Of a DNA stretch of 64,000 bases, positions 10,557-18,764 are shown one piece after another. Source of the DNA: an uncultured Pelagibacteraceae bacterium (GTDB lineage: Bacteria; Pseudomonadota; Alphaproteobacteria; Pelagibacterales; Pelagibacteraceae); assembly GCA_902519255.1 (NCBI GenBank), contig CABYIV010000001.1, forward strand, positions 248,001 through 312,000, given 5' to 3'. Numbering within the stretch: the first letter of the stretch is position 1; each line of letters opens with the position of its first letter. The position numbers and the translations under genes were made by a program. Below the pieces are notes generated by a model, which was not told the origin of the DNA, did not search any database, and saw nothing but the letters and a program-made list of their open reading frames with translations.

Positions 10557-11210
10557 TTGAAAAATAAACTATCTTTTTCAATTTTTGTATACTTTTTTAT
10601 TTTAGTTTTTTTGGCATTAGGTACTTGGCAAATTATAAGACTAAACTGGAAGCTTGATTTAATAAATTCAATCGACCAATCTTTAAAAAGTGACTCAGTA
10701 GAATTTAATGGAAGTAATCCAATTAACTTTAAAAAAATCAAATTTGAAGGAATATTAGATAATTCAAAAATAATTTATTTATATTCTTTAAATGAAAAAG
10801 GAGAGCCAGGATTTGACATTGTAAATCCAGTTAGTATTAACAATAAAAGCTATTTAATAAATCGGGGTTGGGTTCCAAGAGATTTTAAATCTAAAAAGTA
10901 TGTTTCAAATGAAAGTAAATTTGAGGGAGTTTTAAAATTAAAAAGCAAATTTAATTATTTCAAGCCAGATAATGACGTAAATAAGAATTACTGGTTCACG
11001 CTTAAAGATGAAGATTTATTGACCTATACAGGTAAAGAATTTTCTCCATTCATTATAAACAATATTAGCAAGCAGGAAGGAATTTACCCTCAGTCAAAAC
11101 AAATTGGAGCCAATATTTCAAACAACCACTTAAAGTATGCTCTTACATGGTTTTCATTAGCTGTTTCCATTTTTTTAATATATTTATATTTTAGAAAAAA
11201 AAATTACTGA
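10557..11210 (+). CDS. SURF1 family oxidase assembly protein
   Basis: 217 residues with the SURF1 layout: N-terminal membrane helix (about 7-22) ending in LGTWQIIRLNWK, a periplasmic domain containing YLINRGWVPRD, and a C-terminal helix (about 195-213) ending in a basic tail. SURF1 helps insert heme A into subunit I. The start is TTG at 10557, 6 bp after coxC; no in-frame ATG is present near the expected start. The stop overlaps the thrC start by one base (TGATG). The position after coxC fits the alphaproteobacterial oxidase cluster. Confidence 0.88.
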   Translation: MKNKLSFSIFVYFFILVFLALGTWQIIRLNWKLDLINSIDQSLKSDSVEFNGSNPINFKKIKFEGILDNSKIIYLYSLNEKGEPGFDIVNPVSINNKSYLINRGWVPRDFKSKKYVSNESKFEGVLKLKSKFNYFKPDNDVNKNYWFTLKDEDLLTYTGKEFSPFIINNISKQEGIYPQSKQIGANISNNHLKYALTWFSLAVSIFLIYLYFRKKNY

Positions 11211-12583
11211 TGGAATATATAAGCACTAGAAATAATTCAGATCATTTTTCATTTAAAAACGTATTTCTGAAAGGCCTAGCTGATGATGGAGGCCTTTTTG
11301 TGCCAAAGTCAATCAAACCATTTAGTAAAGATGAATTAAATAAACTTAGTGGTCTTAATTACAATAAATTAGCAGCCGAAATAATATTCCCATTTATCGG
11401 TGATTTTATGACTAAGGGAGAGTTAATTTCCACAGTATCAAAATCTTACTCAAATTTTAGAGCAGAAGATGTTGTAAAAATCTCTGATTTAGGAAATTTA
11501 AAAGTCTTAGAACTCTATCATGGCCCAACTCTTGCTTTTAAAGATATTGCAATGCAATTGATAGGAAATTTTTATAAATATCATTTAGGAAATGAGCAAG
11601 AAAAAATTAATATTATTGTAGCAACTTCAGGAGATACAGGTGCAGCTGCTATTGATGCTTTAAAAGGCAAAAAGAATTTAAATGTTTTTGTATTACATCC
11701 AAATAACAGAATTTCACCAGTGCAAAGAAGACTGATGACAATCCATGATGAAAAAAATGTATTCAACATTGCTATCGAGGGAAATTTTGATGACTGTCAA
11801 AATTTAGTCAAAGCAATGTTTAATGATGAAAAATTTTCTAGCTCAATAAATATGTCAGGTGTTAATTCGATTAATTGGGCAAGAATTGTTGCTCAAGCTG
11901 TTTATTATTTTTATGCTTATTTTAAAATAGGTAATGGACAGCCTCTGTCCTTTTCTGTCCCGACTGGAAATTTTGGAGATATTTATGCTGGTTATTTAGC
12001 AAAGAAACTCGGTCTTCCAATTGATAAACTTATTGTAGCTACAAACAAAAATGACATTCTTCATAGGGCAATTTCTGGAGGAGATTATACTCAAAAGAAA
12101 GTTGAGGAAACAAATACTCCTAGTATGGATATCCAGATAGCAAGCAACTTTGAGAGACTTTTGTACGATGTAAAAGACTGTAATTCAGATGTTACGAAAG
12201 ATGTAATGAGTAGAATAAAAAACAATACTTACCAAATCGACAATAGTGACTTAGATGAAATAAAAAAGAATTTTACATCTGAGATGTTAGATGAGAACGA
12301 AACTATCCAAATGATAAAAGATATAAATAAAGAATATAAGGTTGTAGTCGATCCACATACTGCAGTTGGAATTGGTGCTGCAAAAAAACTTGGACTAGAA
12401 CAAAATTGTGTTGTTTTATCTACAGCACACCCATGTAAGTTTCCAAAAGCAATAGAAGATGCCATCTCAAAAACTGAAGAATTACCAGATAGTCTTAAAT
12501 ATGTTTATAATAGAGAAGAAAAATTTGAAGTTATATCAAATGATATAAATAAAGTTAAAGATTATGTAATTAATTCCATATGA
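11210..12583 (+). CDS. thrC: Threonine synthase
   Basis: 457-residue PLP enzyme converting O-phosphohomoserine to threonine. The PLP lysine is K111 in HGPTLAFKDIAMQ, followed by the phosphate-binding ATSGDTGAAA loop and the SVPTGNFGD segment of the long-form threonine synthases. The N-terminal YISTRN and DGGLFVP are also typical. It overlaps surf1 by one base and the peroxiredoxin gene by 4 bp (ATGA), so it appears to ride on the oxidase transcript. The homoserine kinase gene (thrB) lies about 1.3 kb downstream on the other strand. Confidence 0.95.
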   Translation: MEYISTRNNSDHFSFKNVFLKGLADDGGLFVPKSIKPFSKDELNKLSGLNYNKLAAEIIFPFIGDFMTKGELISTVSKSYSNFRAEDVVKISDLGNLKVLELYHGPTLAFKDIAMQLIGNFYKYHLGNEQEKINIIVATSGDTGAAAIDALKGKKNLNVFVLHPNNRISPVQRRLMTIHDEKNVFNIAIEGNFDDCQNLVKAMFNDEKFSSSINMSGVNSINWARIVAQAVYYFYAYFKIGNGQPLSFSVPTGNFGDIYAGYLAKKLGLPIDKLIVATNKNDILHRAISGGDYTQKKVEETNTPSMDIQIASNFERLLYDVKDCNSDVTKDVMSRIKNNTYQIDNSDLDEIKKNFTSEMLDENETIQMIKDINKEYKVVVDPHTAVGIGAAKKLGLEQNCVVLSTAHPCKFPKAIEDAISKTEELPDSLKYVYNREEKFEVISNDINKVKDYVINSI

Positions 12584-13065
12584 AATTAAAAATAAAAGAT
12601 CAAATCCCTGATATAGAAATTTTCCATCTAATAGATGGTGAACCACAAACTAGCAAAATTAAAGATATTTTAGGAAATGGTAAAGTTATTTTATTTGGAT
12701 TACCTGGGGCCTTTACCTCAACTTGTTCAAAACTCCATCTACCTGGATATGTTGCTAATGCCGATAAAATAAAAGCTAAAGGAATTGAGAATATATTTTG
12801 TTTATCTGTTAATGATCCTTTTGTTATGAATGCTTGGGGGGAAGCAAATAATGCTAAAAATAAAATTAAGATGTTGTCAGATCCATATTTATTATTCACA
12901 AAAGCAATTGGAGCAGAAGTAGATAGAAATTCAAAAGGAATGGGTATTAGATCAATTCGTTATGCGATGGTAATTGAAAACTTAGAAGTGATTAATATTC
13001 AAGTTGAGAAAGAAACTAAACAATGTGGTTTGTCATCAGCAGAGGGTGTCTTAAAAATTTTGTAA
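12580..13065 (+). CDS. Peroxiredoxin, Prx5/type II group
   Basis: 161-residue thiol peroxidase. The peroxidatic Cys49 sits in LPGAFTSTCSKLHLPGY, the signature of the Prx5 (AhpE/PrxII) group, and the later NDPFVMNAWGEA matches the group. A further Cys occurs in ETKQCGLSSAEG near the C-terminus and could act as a resolving residue, which is my inference. It reduces peroxides using thioredoxin or glutaredoxin. It is the last gene of the plus-strand cox-surf1-thrC series and is convergent with the lipoprotein gene, with a 5-bp gap and no visible terminator. Confidence 0.92.
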   Translation: MKLKIKDQIPDIEIFHLIDGEPQTSKIKDILGNGKVILFGLPGAFTSTCSKLHLPGYVANADKIKAKGIENIFCLSVNDPFVMNAWGEANNAKNKIKMLSDPYLLFTKAIGAEVDRNSKGMGIRSIRYAMVIENLEVINIQVEKETKQCGLSSAEGVLKIL

Positions 13066-13070
13066 ATTAT

Positions 13071-13436
13071 CTAATTTACAGGAATAACGAAGCTTGCGGG
13101 GTATGTTCTGTGCTTATCGGTAATAGAATCGGTAATACCTAAATCAAAAAATACAACACTACCTGCAAGTTTACCAGACTCAATCTCACTAGGTATACTT
13201 CCGAAACCTGTCTTTCCATCAGCAGTTTTACAATTAAATTTTAGTGCATCATCTGATCTTCTAACCATTGGCTGAGAAGGAATTTTAACATTTAAAGAAA
13301 CTCTTTTATTTGATAATTGACATTCACCGCTGCTTCCATCAGAAAAAGATAATGCTACTGGGACATTAGCATCGTTAACTATTGTTGCACACGAAGTTAG
13401 AAATAAACTAATCAAACAAGCAGCTATTAATCTCAT
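13071..13436 (-). CDS. Small lipoprotein of unknown function
   Basis: 121 residues. A short lipoprotein signal peptide ends in the lipobox LTSC with Cys16, followed by ATIVNDANVPVALSFSDGSSGEC. The first mature residues CATIV(N/S)D resemble small alphaproteobacterial outer-membrane lipoproteins, but I do not know a function. The mature part looks beta-rich with three further cysteines lost or kept (two are visible: GEC and NC). It is the last gene of the long minus-strand run after rnhA, separated from it by 38 bp. Confidence 0.72.
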   Translation of the reverse strand: MRLIAACLISLFLTSCATIVNDANVPVALSFSDGSSGECQLSNKRVSLNVKIPSQPMVRRSDDALKFNCKTADGKTGFGSIPSEIESGKLAGSVVFFDLGITDSITDKHRTYPASFVIPVN

Positions 13437-13474
13437 AAATTCATCTTAAATATATAATTTTAATAATTCAACAA

Positions 13475-13897
13475 TTAATTTTTAGCAATTTCTCTTGCAA
13501 GAATATCAACCTCGTTATTTATTTTATCTGTTGAATGTGCTTTTACCCAGCTCCATTTAATCTCAAATGTATTTGAAAGATTATATAATTCAGTCCAAAG
13601 TTCTTTATTCTTAACTTCTTTTTTATTTGCTGTTTTCCAGCCATTTTTTTTCCAATTATGTATCCATTCAGTTATCCCAGATTTAACATATTTAGAGTCT
13701 GTAAATATTTGAACCTTGCTTCCTTTTGGAATTTTTTTTAAAGCTTTAATGGGGGCAAGTAACTCCATTTGATTGTTTGTTGTTTCTTTTTTGCTTCCTT
13801 TAATTTGAGTTTTCTTTCCATTTTCAATAATAATTGCTGCCCAACCACCATTTCCTGGATTTCCAATGCAAGAACCATCTGTGTAAATTTTAATCAT
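13475..13897 (-). CDS. rnhA: Ribonuclease HI
   Basis: 140 residues from the ATG at 13897; a TTG codon one triplet earlier (13900) is also open but less likely. The carboxylate set of RNase HI is visible: Asp7 in IYTDGSCIGNPG, Glu45 in NNQMELLAPI, the Asp in IFTDSKYV, and a C-terminal Asp in NEVDILARE. It cuts RNA in RNA-DNA hybrids. The start shares one base with the thrB stop (TGATG). The order ispH-thrB-rnhA is common in alphaproteobacteria. An unrelated RNase HII (rnhB) is also in this window. Confidence 0.95.
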   Translation of the reverse strand: MIKIYTDGSCIGNPGNGGWAAIIIENGKKTQIKGSKKETTNNQMELLAPIKALKKIPKGSKVQIFTDSKYVKSGITEWIHNWKKNGWKTANKKEVKNKELWTELYNLSNTFEIKWSWVKAHSTDKINNEVDILAREIAKN

Positions 13898-14862
13898 CAA
13901 GAATAATCCTTAAATGAGCTCAGATTTCTATGAAAGTTTAACTTATCTATATACTCCTTTGGATCTTTAATTTTAATGACAGCATTTTTAGGAGTATTTA
14001 AATAATCATAAGATCTAGTCAAAAGATATCTTAAAGCTGATCCTCTACATAATGTATTTAAATTTCTTTTTTCAATTTCACTTAATTTTCTAACAGATTG
14101 GTAGCCTTTTAATAAATTTGAAGATCTTTTTTTATCTAATACAAATTTTCTATTTTTTTTTTTAAAGCATAAAGCATTAATGCAGGTTGCTAATTCATAA
14201 GATAGAAAATCATTAGCTGAAAAATAAAAATCTATAAATCCATGAAATTTACCTTTATTGAAAAAAATATTATCAATAAATAGATCGCTATGAATTATTC
14301 CATTTGGCATTTTTTTCGGCCATTTTTTCTTGAGATCTTTCAAATCATCTCTCATTAAATCTTTTAGGTTTTTTGACAATTTATTAATTTTATTGTCTAT
14401 TTTATTCAGAATTGATCCCCATGAATTAATCGATAGAGAATTTTTTCTATATAATTTTAATTTTTTTGAAGCCTCATGAAGTAGTGCTGCATTTTTTCCA
14501 ACTATAAAACAATCCCTATTATTTAGTTGATTTTTATCTTTTCCTCCTAAGAAACTGACAATACAAGCTTTTTTATTTTTTAAATTAAATAAATATTTAC
14601 CTTTTTTGTCTTTTACAGGAACTGGACATTTTACTTTTAATCTAGATAGACCAGACATAAGATTTACAAAAAATGGAAGATCCTTTTTCTGAACTCTTTT
14701 TTCGTAAATAGTTAAAATATATTTATTTTTCTGTGTCTTCAAAAGGAAGTTGGTATTTTCGATACCTTTTTTTATACCTGAATATTTGTTTATTTTTCCA
14801 ATATTATATTTCTTCTCGATAAATTTTATTTGCTTATTATTAATTTTAGTATAAACAGCCAT
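13897..14862 (-). CDS. thrB: Homoserine kinase, ThrB choline-kinase-like type
   Basis: 321-residue kinase of the aminoglycoside/choline kinase fold used as homoserine kinase in alphaproteobacteria. The catalytic loop HSDLFIDN is at 191-198 and the metal-binding Asp is D211 in GFIDFYFSA. The protein is unusually lysine- and asparagine-rich, as expected from the AT-rich genome. Product O-phosphohomoserine feeds ThrC encoded at 11210. The start abuts the ispH stop and the stop overlaps rnhA. Family membership is clear; the specific substrate is supported by the ispH-thrB-rnhA context. Confidence 0.9.
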   Translation of the reverse strand: MAVYTKINNKQIKFIEKKYNIGKINKYSGIKKGIENTNFLLKTQKNKYILTIYEKRVQKKDLPFFVNLMSGLSRLKVKCPVPVKDKKGKYLFNLKNKKACIVSFLGGKDKNQLNNRDCFIVGKNAALLHEASKKLKLYRKNSLSINSWGSILNKIDNKINKLSKNLKDLMRDDLKDLKKKWPKKMPNGIIHSDLFIDNIFFNKGKFHGFIDFYFSANDFLSYELATCINALCFKKKNRKFVLDKKRSSNLLKGYQSVRKLSEIEKRNLNTLCRGSALRYLLTRSYDYLNTPKNAVIKIKDPKEYIDKLNFHRNLSSFKDYS

Positions 14863-15812
14863 TAATTTAATTTTCCAGGAATTTTAAAAGTAATATTTTC
14901 TTTTACGATTTCTACTTCTTCTATGTTGACTGTAAATTGATCTTTTAACTTTGCTATAAATTTTTCAACAAGTATTTCTGGTGCTGAAGCACCTGAGGAG
15001 ATTCCAATCGTATTACATTCTTTAATCTTATCTATTGGCACTGGACTTTCTGAGTGTATTAATTCAGCAGAACTACAACCAGAGTTTTTAGCAACCTCAA
15101 CTAATCTTACAGAGTTAGATGAATTTCTACTTCCTATTACAAAAAACATATCACATTTATCTGCTATTTCTTTAACTGCTGATTGCCTATTTGTTGTTGC
15201 ATAACATATGTCGTCTTTTTTGGGCTCTTTAATATCTGGATATTTAGATTTTAAAGCTGCAATTATATCTTTGGTATCATCTACAGAGAGTGTTGTTTGA
15301 GTTATGAAAGATAGCTGTTTATTTGAAATATTTTTATACTTATTTGCATCCTCAATATTTTCAATCAAATCTATTGAACCTTTTGGTAATTGACCCATAG
15401 TTCCTATGACTTCTGGATGATTTTTGTGTCCTATTAATAATATATGATGACCTTGTTTATTTAAATTTTCTGCTTCTCTATGAACTTTAGATACTAGAGG
15501 ACACGTTGCATCTACAAACATCATATTTAAATTAGAAGCTTCCTCTGGAACAGATTTTGGAACCCCATGCGCTGAGAAAATAACTGGTCTAGACTTATCT
15601 TTGATTTCATCTAATTCTTCAACAAATATCGCTCCTATCTTTTTTAAACTTTCTACAACATGTTTGTTATGTACAATTTCATGTCTCACATAAACTGGAG
15701 CACCAAATTTATCTATACTCTTTTTTACAATTTCAATCGCTCTATCAACTCCTGCACAAAATCCTCTTGGTGCCGCTAAATAAATTTTTAAACTTTTGTT
15801 ACTCATTTTCAT
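14862..15812 (-). CDS. ispH: 4-hydroxy-3-methylbut-2-enyl diphosphate reductase IspH
   Basis: 316-residue iron-sulfur enzyme, last step of the MEP pathway to IPP and DMAPP. The three cluster cysteines are visible: C19 in APRGFCAGVDRA, C104 in DATCPLVSKVH, and C203 in DDICYATTNRQ; the HGVPKS and GSRNSSNS segments are also typical. ATG codons at 15812 and 15806 are both possible. It overlaps the small membrane protein gene upstream and follows the carotenoid genes, so the isoprenoid precursor step is co-located with the retinal pathway. Confidence 0.95.
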   Translation of the reverse strand: MKMSNKSLKIYLAAPRGFCAGVDRAIEIVKKSIDKFGAPVYVRHEIVHNKHVVESLKKIGAIFVEELDEIKDKSRPVIFSAHGVPKSVPEEASNLNMMFVDATCPLVSKVHREAENLNKQGHHILLIGHKNHPEVIGTMGQLPKGSIDLIENIEDANKYKNISNKQLSFITQTTLSVDDTKDIIAALKSKYPDIKEPKKDDICYATTNRQSAVKEIADKCDMFFVIGSRNSSNSVRLVEVAKNSGCSSAELIHSESPVPIDKIKECNTIGISSGASAPEILVEKFIAKLKDQFTVNIEEVEIVKENITFKIPGKLN

Positions 15813-15969
15813 CCTTTTTAAAAAACGGAATTAAAAATACTATACAAGCAATAAAAAAAAACAGGCTTCCAAACATGGCCCAAAAACTTCCTACACTTGA
15901 GATGATGAAACCTATTGAAGATATAATGAACAATATCCATCCAATTAGATTTATAGTTTTATTTTTCAT
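15799..15969 (-). CDS. Small two-helix membrane protein of unknown function
   Basis: 56 residues, read by hand: MKNKTINLIGWILF, a first hydrophobic helix (about 7-25), a short SSVGSFWAMFGS turn, a second helix (about 33-50), then the charged tail KKDENE. It overlaps the blh stop by ATGA and runs 8-14 bp into the start of ispH, so it is locked into the operon by coupling on both sides. I do not recognise a family. Its reading frame is open over the full gap and its codon use matches the neighbours, which supports a real gene. Confidence 0.65.
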   Translation of the reverse strand: MKNKTINLIGWILFIISSIGFIISSVGSFWAMFGSLFFFIACIVFLIPFFKKDENE

Positions 15970-16859
15970 TTTTTTTCTACCATGAATTCAAGTAAAATAT
16001 GAGGAAAGGTCAATGAAGCCAATCCAATAAATATTATTTTAATAATGCTTTCATCTATACCAAATTTTTCTGAAATAAAATAAAAAACTACTAAATACAT
16101 TATCGCTGTAATTACTGTAAGTGGAATAATTTTTCGTAAAAAAATAGGAAATCCTTTCTTCAAATTTTTATTTATTTCACTAATTAAACTTAGTGAGTGT
16201 CTTATAGAGTGAAGAAAGCAGAAATAAATTGTAAAAGCCAATATAGGGTTAAAAAAATAGTTTAAAATAATTATTGAAAAACTATCTAAAAAAAGAATTG
16301 ATCTTAAATCATTATTATTACCTCTATATATAAGAAAATTACTTAGCACCGATAATATAACTAAAAGAATTAAAAAATTATTAGCCATAATATTTCCATC
16401 TATTGAAAAATTTAACATTTTAAAAATTTCGATTGTCTCAGCTTTATGAAACAGTAAGGGCGCTGAAATAACTAATGATCCTTTAATAAAATAAAAAATT
16501 TCTAAAAAATTAACATTTTTTGTTTCGATAAAGTCACTATCCTCTTTGCCAAAATGATATGCTGCAACTATTAAAAAAAGCGAAAGCAACAATATTGGAC
16601 TTAAAATCCAGATTAAAATAACAAAAATAGCAATACCTATATATGTTATATAGAATACCTCTGTATTTTTAATTTTATAAATTTTTAAAAGTTTTTTACC
16701 CTTTTCATGATCCAGCGCACCGTGAGAGATACCAATTGTAAGAATTAAAAAAAAACTAAAAAGTATAAACGAATTATCTCTCAATACCTCAAAGGCAGAA
16801 AAAAAAATACAGATATTAAAAAAAATAATAGAATGAAAAAAATTTATTTTGTTTATCAT
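15966..16859 (-). CDS. blh: Beta-carotene 15,15'-dioxygenase, Brp/Blh family
   Basis: 297-residue multi-span membrane enzyme that cleaves beta-carotene into two retinals. The conserved His residues expected to hold the catalytic iron are visible: GISHGALDHE (43-52), AAYHFGKED (H102), and FLHSIRHSL (H217, H221), with a further His in FPHILLEF. It is the last carotenoid gene, one base after crtY. Retinal is the chromophore of proteorhodopsin; the opsin gene itself is not in the window. Homology to Brp/Blh proteins is convincing by motif order and topology. Confidence 0.93.
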   Translation of the reverse strand: MINKINFFHSIIFFNICIFFSAFEVLRDNSFILFSFFLILTIGISHGALDHEKGKKLLKIYKIKNTEVFYITYIGIAIFVILIWILSPILLLSLFLIVAAYHFGKEDSDFIETKNVNFLEIFYFIKGSLVISAPLLFHKAETIEIFKMLNFSIDGNIMANNFLILLVILSVLSNFLIYRGNNNDLRSILFLDSFSIIILNYFFNPILAFTIYFCFLHSIRHSLSLISEINKNLKKGFPIFLRKIIPLTVITAIMYLVVFYFISEKFGIDESIIKIIFIGLASLTFPHILLEFMVEKK

Positions 16860-17926
16860 TATTTAAACACAGCTTTAATAAAAATCCATTTTGGCATCTT
16901 TAATATAATGGATAAGTCCTCAAAAATATTACTTTTATTGGAAAGGAAATTAATTACTGTTTTTGACTTGCTTTTAAACATTTTGAAGAAAATATTTGGC
17001 ATGATCTCTGGCCTTTCATCTAGGACTTTCAAAAAAACATTATCTAAAAACTTATACTTAATTTTTATATTGAAAGCTCTAGTTTGGGTTATTTTATCAA
17101 TGTTTTGGGTAATATATTCTGCTTGTTCTTGAATATTTAGGAAAGTATAGCCAGTGCTCAAACGTGTCATACCTCCAGCAGTTCCTATATTAATCGTATT
17201 TTTATCGTTTTTAAATTTTGGATAAAATAATGGTATAGCCCCAACTTCTTTATAATTAATTTTATATTTTTTTAATTTTAAAGTGTTTTCGATGTAATCA
17301 GTAAGTTGTTTATCATAATCTTTTTCACTATCATCTTCCATTTTTGAAAGCCACGTAGTTTCGATTAAAGCTGATTTTTTTGAATAGGGTAGTGTATAGA
17401 AAAAATGAACACTTTTTTTTTGATCGCAATCAAAGTCCATTAAATTCATTATTTGATCATCAAAAAAATCTTTTTCAGTTTCAATCTCGACGCCTTGAAA
17501 GTGTTGCCATAAATTAGAATCTTTATTCTCAAGATTTGGTAGACTGTTAAATAAAATTGCGTTTTCAGTATTTACTTCACTTATATCTTTAAAGAATTGA
17601 ATATTAGGATTTTTGTTAATTTTATTTAAAATTTTTTTGTAGAATAGTCCACTATCAATACTTTCGTAAGGAGTTTCTTTACAATCTTTATATTCAACAT
17701 TACCTTTAAAATTGATTGTATAATCTTTCCATCTTTTTTTTACACAGTCATCAAACTTGTGAGGTACAGTTTTCCAGTATGACCAAGTTTTATCTCTTTT
17801 ATATTCATCTCTTTTTTCAATAATTGCTAAAGTCTTATTTTTAAGTTTATCGTGATACTCTAACTCGTAAGCCAATGTTAAACCTGCACAGCCACCTCCA
17901 ATAATTATGTAATCAAAATCTTTCAT
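16859..17926 (-). CDS. crtY: Lycopene beta-cyclase CrtY
   Basis: 355-residue flavoprotein that cyclises lycopene to beta-carotene. The FAD-binding motif IIGGGCAGLTLAYELE begins at residue 8. Downstream segments typical of CrtY are RDKTWSYWK, the middle FYTLPYSKKSALIETTW stretch, and IGTAGGMTRLSTGYTF. It overlaps crtB by 14 bp and abuts blh. In the pathway it provides the direct substrate for Blh. The length is slightly below that of some CrtY proteins but all core motifs are present. Confidence 0.93.
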   Translation of the reverse strand: MKDFDYIIIGGGCAGLTLAYELEYHDKLKNKTLAIIEKRDEYKRDKTWSYWKTVPHKFDDCVKKRWKDYTINFKGNVEYKDCKETPYESIDSGLFYKKILNKINKNPNIQFFKDISEVNTENAILFNSLPNLENKDSNLWQHFQGVEIETEKDFFDDQIMNLMDFDCDQKKSVHFFYTLPYSKKSALIETTWLSKMEDDSEKDYDKQLTDYIENTLKLKKYKINYKEVGAIPLFYPKFKNDKNTINIGTAGGMTRLSTGYTFLNIQEQAEYITQNIDKITQTRAFNIKIKYKFLDNVFLKVLDERPEIMPNIFFKMFKSKSKTVINFLSNKSNIFEDLSIILKMPKWIFIKAVFK

Positions 17927-18764
17927 TATACTCGATATCTTGCATTATTATCTCATGCTCTTTTATTGTAAGTTTTTTATCTTCTTTTACAAAATATAAT
18001 TTAATTAAATCACCAATAGATAGCACTGTATGTAAGACTTTTCCCAAATTGTTTACATAAATTTTTCCTGATTTATTATAATTTTCTAAGTTTCCTTTTT
18101 TTAAGATTTCATTTCCAATTTGTCTGTATACTCGTCTTGCAACCAAAATCGAAAATCTTAAAAAGAATGGAATTTTTTTAATTGATATAAAAGAATTATT
18201 ATAAAATTTGTCAGCGATTTTTAGAATTCTTTTAATTTCATCAAAATTCTTTTTTATATAAAACCTATTATTGCTTTCATCTTCAATAACATCTCTTGAA
18301 ATATTAGTTAATTGCATTGCAATACCTAAGTCAATCGCTCCTAAAAGTGCTGATCTTTCTTTGACATTTAAAATTTTTGCCATCATTAATCCAACTGTTC
18401 CAGCCACTCTATATGAATAAACATATAGATCTTTGTCAGTGTTGATTTCTACTTTTGATTTTATATCGGCCTCGACGCCATCGAATAAATCATCAATTAT
18501 TTTTTGTGATATTCCAAATTTATTTATTAAAGCCCACATATTTTTAATTATTTGGTTATTTTCATTTTTTAATTTGAAATCTTCTTTGAAAGTATTGAAA
18601 TTTTTTAATTTCGTATCAAGATCACCTTTTTCATCTGCTATATTGTCTATGTATCTGCAAAAATCGTACAAATTAGAGCAATCAGAGTAGACTTGTTTTG
18701 GTAAAAAGAAACCTGCCCAATTAAAAGATTTAGCGTATATCGACAAATAATTTTGTTCATTCAT
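17913..18764 (-). CDS. crtB: Phytoene synthase CrtB
   Basis: 283-residue squalene/phytoene synthase that joins two geranylgeranyl diphosphates into phytoene. The two Asp-rich Mg-binding motifs are visible: DNIAD at 40-44 and DVIED at 158-162 within QLTNISRDVIEDESNNRFYI. The YSYRVAGTVG segment is also diagnostic. It starts on the last base of crtI and overlaps crtY by 14 bp, so the three genes form one coupled unit. A GGPP synthase (crtE) is not in the window and must be elsewhere. Confidence 0.94.
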   Translation of the reverse strand: MNEQNYLSIYAKSFNWAGFFLPKQVYSDCSNLYDFCRYIDNIADEKGDLDTKLKNFNTFKEDFKLKNENNQIIKNMWALINKFGISQKIIDDLFDGVEADIKSKVEINTDKDLYVYSYRVAGTVGLMMAKILNVKERSALLGAIDLGIAMQLTNISRDVIEDESNNRFYIKKNFDEIKRILKIADKFYNNSFISIKKIPFFLRFSILVARRVYRQIGNEILKKGNLENYNKSGKIYVNNLGKVLHTVLSIGDLIKLYFVKEDKKLTIKEHEIIMQDIEYNERF

